DNA of 21,888 nt from a virus, in IMG/VR virus record IMGVR_UViG_3300045135_001219, positions 1 to 21,888 of that record; one strand, given 5' to 3'. Shown here piece by piece: positions 19,525-21,888 of the stretch (its first letter is position 1; each line of letters starts with the position of its first letter). A program made the translations under genes and the position numbers. The notes under the pieces are model-generated. The model worked only from the letters and a program-made list of their open reading frames with translations. It was not told the DNA's origin and did no database searches.

Positions 19525-21476
19525 TAACCGCTCTCGCTTTGGTTTAAGCCAATTGCTGCGCCAAGGATACCGCCATACAGCTCAGGCTGTACTGTGAGCC
19601 TCTGGCGTAGCATTGCGTCCTGCATCTGGCGAGCTGAAAGCCTGCCCATTGCCTGACGCTGCGCTGGCAGCCCCTGCGCAAACAAGATGTCAGACATCTG
19701 CTCCGCAACCGGAGCGCCGATACCCTGCATCCGCGATGACAGTGCGCCCGCCGCTTGGCGTACAGCCTCGCCACGACCACCTGTCATAAGTTGCAATAGT
19801 GTCGCTGGGTCTACGCCCTGCTCCGCCATCTCTTGGATATTGCGCTGCGTGTCTGAGCCGCCGAGAACGCGACGCTGAGTGCGCTGTATGGCCGCTTCTG
19901 CATTCATGTAGCTCTCAAAGTTATTGAACGCTTGTTCAGATGGGAACGCCTGCTTCAACGCCTCACGTCGTTTTGGTGATCCAAACAGGCGCTGCACGTA
20001 GTCAGTGCGATCCGATCCAGACGCGATGTTGCGAATGCGTGTGATCATGCCGACCTTCATCGCCTCAACTTCATCTGGCGTCATGGCTTTTACCTTACGC
20101 GCAAATTGCTGTGGATCGAGTTTTTCAAACGCATCACCCACATCAAACGCGCGACGCAAGTCCATCATGTCGGCGAACTGTGAATCCGCCTTGGCATATG
20201 CCTCGTTCAAGTCGCCAAGTACGCTCTTAAACTCGTTGCGCACCGTTAGAACGTCTTTAGCTCTGTCGTTTAGCTTACCGGTCACAGCATCTGTATTCTG
20301 CGCGATAACGCGATCCAGACCCTGCGCAATTTTCTGTAAGTAAGACGTCGGAACAACGTCGCCCGCAAGCGCCGTCTCCAAGTCTTTTATTGGCGCCTCG
20401 CCAAGTGTGTCTGCGCGGCTCTGTATTGCGCGGAACGCGTCCTTGAAGACGCGGCGGTTTGCATATTTACGGAATGGCTCTGCGGATACGTCTACATCCG
20501 CCGCCTCGTATAGAGGTTTAAACTTCTCAGACGCCGCCTCGTAGATGTCGTCCAAGTAGTCCAAGCCATACGCGCCCGCGGCGTCCATCTTTTCCGCTGT
20601 CGTATCGGCAATCCGTGAACCCTGCTCCACGCTGCGCTCCATTAGCGCCTCAAGCACGCCAGTGCGGCGAGCTGATGGCACTGCCTGCGCCGCATATGCT
20701 GCCCCACGGGTGGCCTCTCCGATGTCCGCTGGCATCATAGGTGCGCCAGCCGCTTGGGCTCTCTCTAGTGTGCCCATGGCCGTCTCCGGCGTTAATCCTT
20801 CTCGCTCTAACGCTTTTAGCGCACGGCGTTCTGCAAGAGTGCGTGCACGCTGAGCTCCACTTAGGCCAAGCCCATCTAGTGCACGACGGCCGATGTCGGC
20901 AGCCCCAGCCGCGGCGAACGGTACAGCACCGCCCAGTGCGCCGCCCAGAGCGGCCCCTGTGGCTGCGCTTTCTAGTCTGGGGGCTAGTCCACCCTCGCCA
21001 GCGCCAAAGCCTGCTATGCCGCCTTCTACGGCGCCTGCGGCCGCGCCACGGGCTGCCGTTGCACCAAGGCCAGCAGCGCCCGCTCCGGCCATTGCGCCGC
21101 GGGCAACTAAGCCGGCGGGTACAAGTGACGGCAGAACGGCTCCGCCAATCTCCAATGCAGCGGCAGTCTTAGGACGTGCGGCGCCATACTGTGCTATGTC
21201 TTTGCGGATTTCTGCAAGCAGCTCGTCGCGATCTTGGCCGCTAAATGTTGACCTAACGTAAGCCTCCGCCTCGTCACCGAAGCCAAGTAAGATGCCCTGC
21301 GCAAGTGTCCGGACGGCGCCGGATGCTGTTGCTTTCGGCCTTTCTACTGGCGCGCGCTCCGGAGCTTGCTGGCTCCGTATGCGCTTTATCTCCTGCAAGA
21401 TGATGCGTACATCGTCCTCGTTGCCAGCAGCCTCGGCTTGCTTTGCGGCTTGGAGTAGTTGGTCAACTGTAGCCAT
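19521..21476 (-). CDS. Putative DNA-ejection (internal virion) protein, 651 aa
   Basis: The N-terminal ~60 residues are helical and charged. Residues ~105-200 form a long Gly/Ala-rich, weakly hydrophobic region (GAMAGAGAAGLGATAARGAA, LGGALGGAVPFAAAGAADIG). The rest is predicted mostly helical and charged (to the C-terminal LYGGILGAAIGLNQSESGY). This is the usual look of podovirus internal proteins that leave the capsid and line a channel through the envelope, such as the P22 ejection proteins. Start 21476 overlaps the preceding stop as TAATG; the Shine-Dalgarno is weak. Assignment is by composition and context; no enzymatic motif was found. Confidence 0.7.
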   Translation of the reverse strand: MATVDQLLQAAKQAEAAGNEDDVRIILQEIKRIRSQQAPERAPVERPKATASGAVRTLAQGILLGFGDEAEAYVRSTFSGQDRDELLAEIRKDIAQYGAARPKTAAALEIGGAVLPSLVPAGLVARGAMAGAGAAGLGATAARGAAAGAVEGGIAGFGAGEGGLAPRLESAATGAALGGALGGAVPFAAAGAADIGRRALDGLGLSGAQRARTLAERRALKALEREGLTPETAMGTLERAQAAGAPMMPADIGEATRGAAYAAQAVPSARRTGVLEALMERSVEQGSRIADTTAEKMDAAGAYGLDYLDDIYEAASEKFKPLYEAADVDVSAEPFRKYANRRVFKDAFRAIQSRADTLGEAPIKDLETALAGDVVPTSYLQKIAQGLDRVIAQNTDAVTGKLNDRAKDVLTVRNEFKSVLGDLNEAYAKADSQFADMMDLRRAFDVGDAFEKLDPQQFARKVKAMTPDEVEAMKVGMITRIRNIASGSDRTDYVQRLFGSPKRREALKQAFPSEQAFNNFESYMNAEAAIQRTQRRVLGGSDTQRNIQEMAEQGVDPATLLQLMTGGRGEAVRQAAGALSSRMQGIGAPVAEQMSDILFAQGLPAQRQAMGRLSARQMQDAMLRQRLTVQPELYGGILGAAIGLNQSESGY

Positions 21477-21888
21477 TACTCAATCCCATACTTCTTCAGC
21501 ATTGCATCAACTTCGTCTAGGCCACCAAGCTCACCCTCAAGGCGGCTAATAGTTTGACCTAATTTATCGTAAAGACGTAAAATATTCTCAGCGGATTGCA
21601 CCGGCATATTCTCCGGATCAATGACGCCACTTAGGCTACCAAGTAATCTGATGTCGCTATCGGAGAGAATGCCTAGCTTTGCGCCTGCCTTAATGACATC
21701 AGCCATATTTTGGAATGTCATGATCGCACCAAGCTGATTTGCTGCAGCTTGGAAGTCTTTAAAACGACGCGTGTCTGGTACGAAGCCTTGGCGTGTAATG
21801 AAGAATGAGCTGGGGTCGAATTCTCCGCCCGCAACGGCGCTCTCCAAGTATTGGTCAAACGCTTCGTCCTCTTCCATGCCAAGTGCGG
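21476..21888 (-). CDS. Virion-module protein, N-terminus cut by window end
   Basis: The frame is open through the window edge. The ATG at 21877 has no Shine-Dalgarno and is probably internal, as three further in-frame codons (Ala-Leu-Gly) precede it. The visible 133+ residues are acidic and helical (MEEDEAFDQYLESAVAGGEF, then KDFQAAANQLGAIMTFQNMA) and end in a Leu/Glu-rich helix (RLEGELGGLDEVDAMLKKYG). It directly precedes the ejection-type gene on one transcript, so a structural or internal virion role is likely. No family recognised. Confidence 0.75.
   Translation of the reverse strand, partial: ALGMEEDEAFDQYLESAVAGGEFDPSSFFITRQGFVPDTRRFKDFQAAANQLGAIMTFQNMADVIKAGAKLGILSDSDIRLLGSLSGVIDPENMPVQSAENILRLYDKLGQTISRLEGELGGLDEVDAMLKKYGIE

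Noticed and set aside
20741-21261. Long plus frames opposite the Gly/Ala-rich part of the ejection-type gene
   Set aside because: They arise from the GC-rich, repetitive codons of the minus-strand protein and encode Pro/Arg-rich low-complexity sequence.
1-21888. tRNA genes, CRISPR array, integrase or insertion sequences
   Set aside because: I saw no cloverleaf with a T-arm, no regularly spaced direct repeats, no recombinase catalytic motifs and no terminal inverted repeats with target duplications.

Overview
The window is part of the genome of a tailed bacteriophage, most likely a podovirus with a P22-type portal that infects a Gram-negative host. The sequence supports this with a ~700-residue portal, a two-gene terminase, a Gly/Ala-rich ejection-type virion protein, and a lysis cassette with an overlapping inner/outer-membrane spanin pair. 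The small structural-module proteins look, from memory, like those of uncultured marine phages of Alphaproteobacteria; that host guess is inference. There is no integrase, tRNA, rRNA, CRISPR array or insertion sequence. No capsid or DNA polymerase gene lies inside the window. Both ends cut through genes.

Layout. 1-5553 (minus): a virion module read right to left, with three small basic or exported proteins, two medium unknowns, a 53-aa and a 184-aa protein, the portal, an 83-aa protein and the start of a scaffold-like protein. 5698-6966 (plus): promoter, two small genes, a strong terminator, then an HNH/winged-helix protein that converges on the terminase. 6963-9416 (minus): large terminase, a 323-bp gap, small terminase and a small conserved-type protein. 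9410-15302 (minus): replication and recombination genes (ribbon-helix-helix protein, RuvC-like resolvase, RecE-like exonuclease, candidate ssDNA-binding protein, Toprim/RecA-type helicase, small nuclease-like protein), with a dense CCTCAGTT repeat cluster at 10014-10148. 15400-17764 (plus): lysis cassette of small membrane proteins, holin, amidase and Rz/Rz1 spanins. 17898-19131 (minus): a run of overlapping very small genes, an HTH protein, a terminator and a second HNH endonuclease. 19342-19524 (plus): one small gene. 19521-21888 (minus): two virion-type genes, the second cut by the window end.

How it works together. Most genes overlap their neighbours through ATGA, TAATG or TTGA junctions, so translation is probably coupled within a few long transcripts. 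Three intergenic regions carry the same 30-bp promoter-like element (TTG, then an extended -10 TGTTAACA at identical spacing) at 5698-5727 (+), 15325-15354 (-) and 19157-19186 (-). A relaxed relative sits at 19284-19313 (+). These would start the small plus operon, the replication operon and the small-gene operon. The first gene after the 15325-15354 promoter encodes a ribbon-helix-helix protein, a natural candidate regulator of this divergent control region between replication and lysis genes.

Several genes are under about 60 codons (at 3107, 5977, 15135, 15627, 16255, 16376, 18572, 18884 and 18979). They were read directly from the sequence and are supported by Shine-Dalgarno sites and start/stop overlaps.
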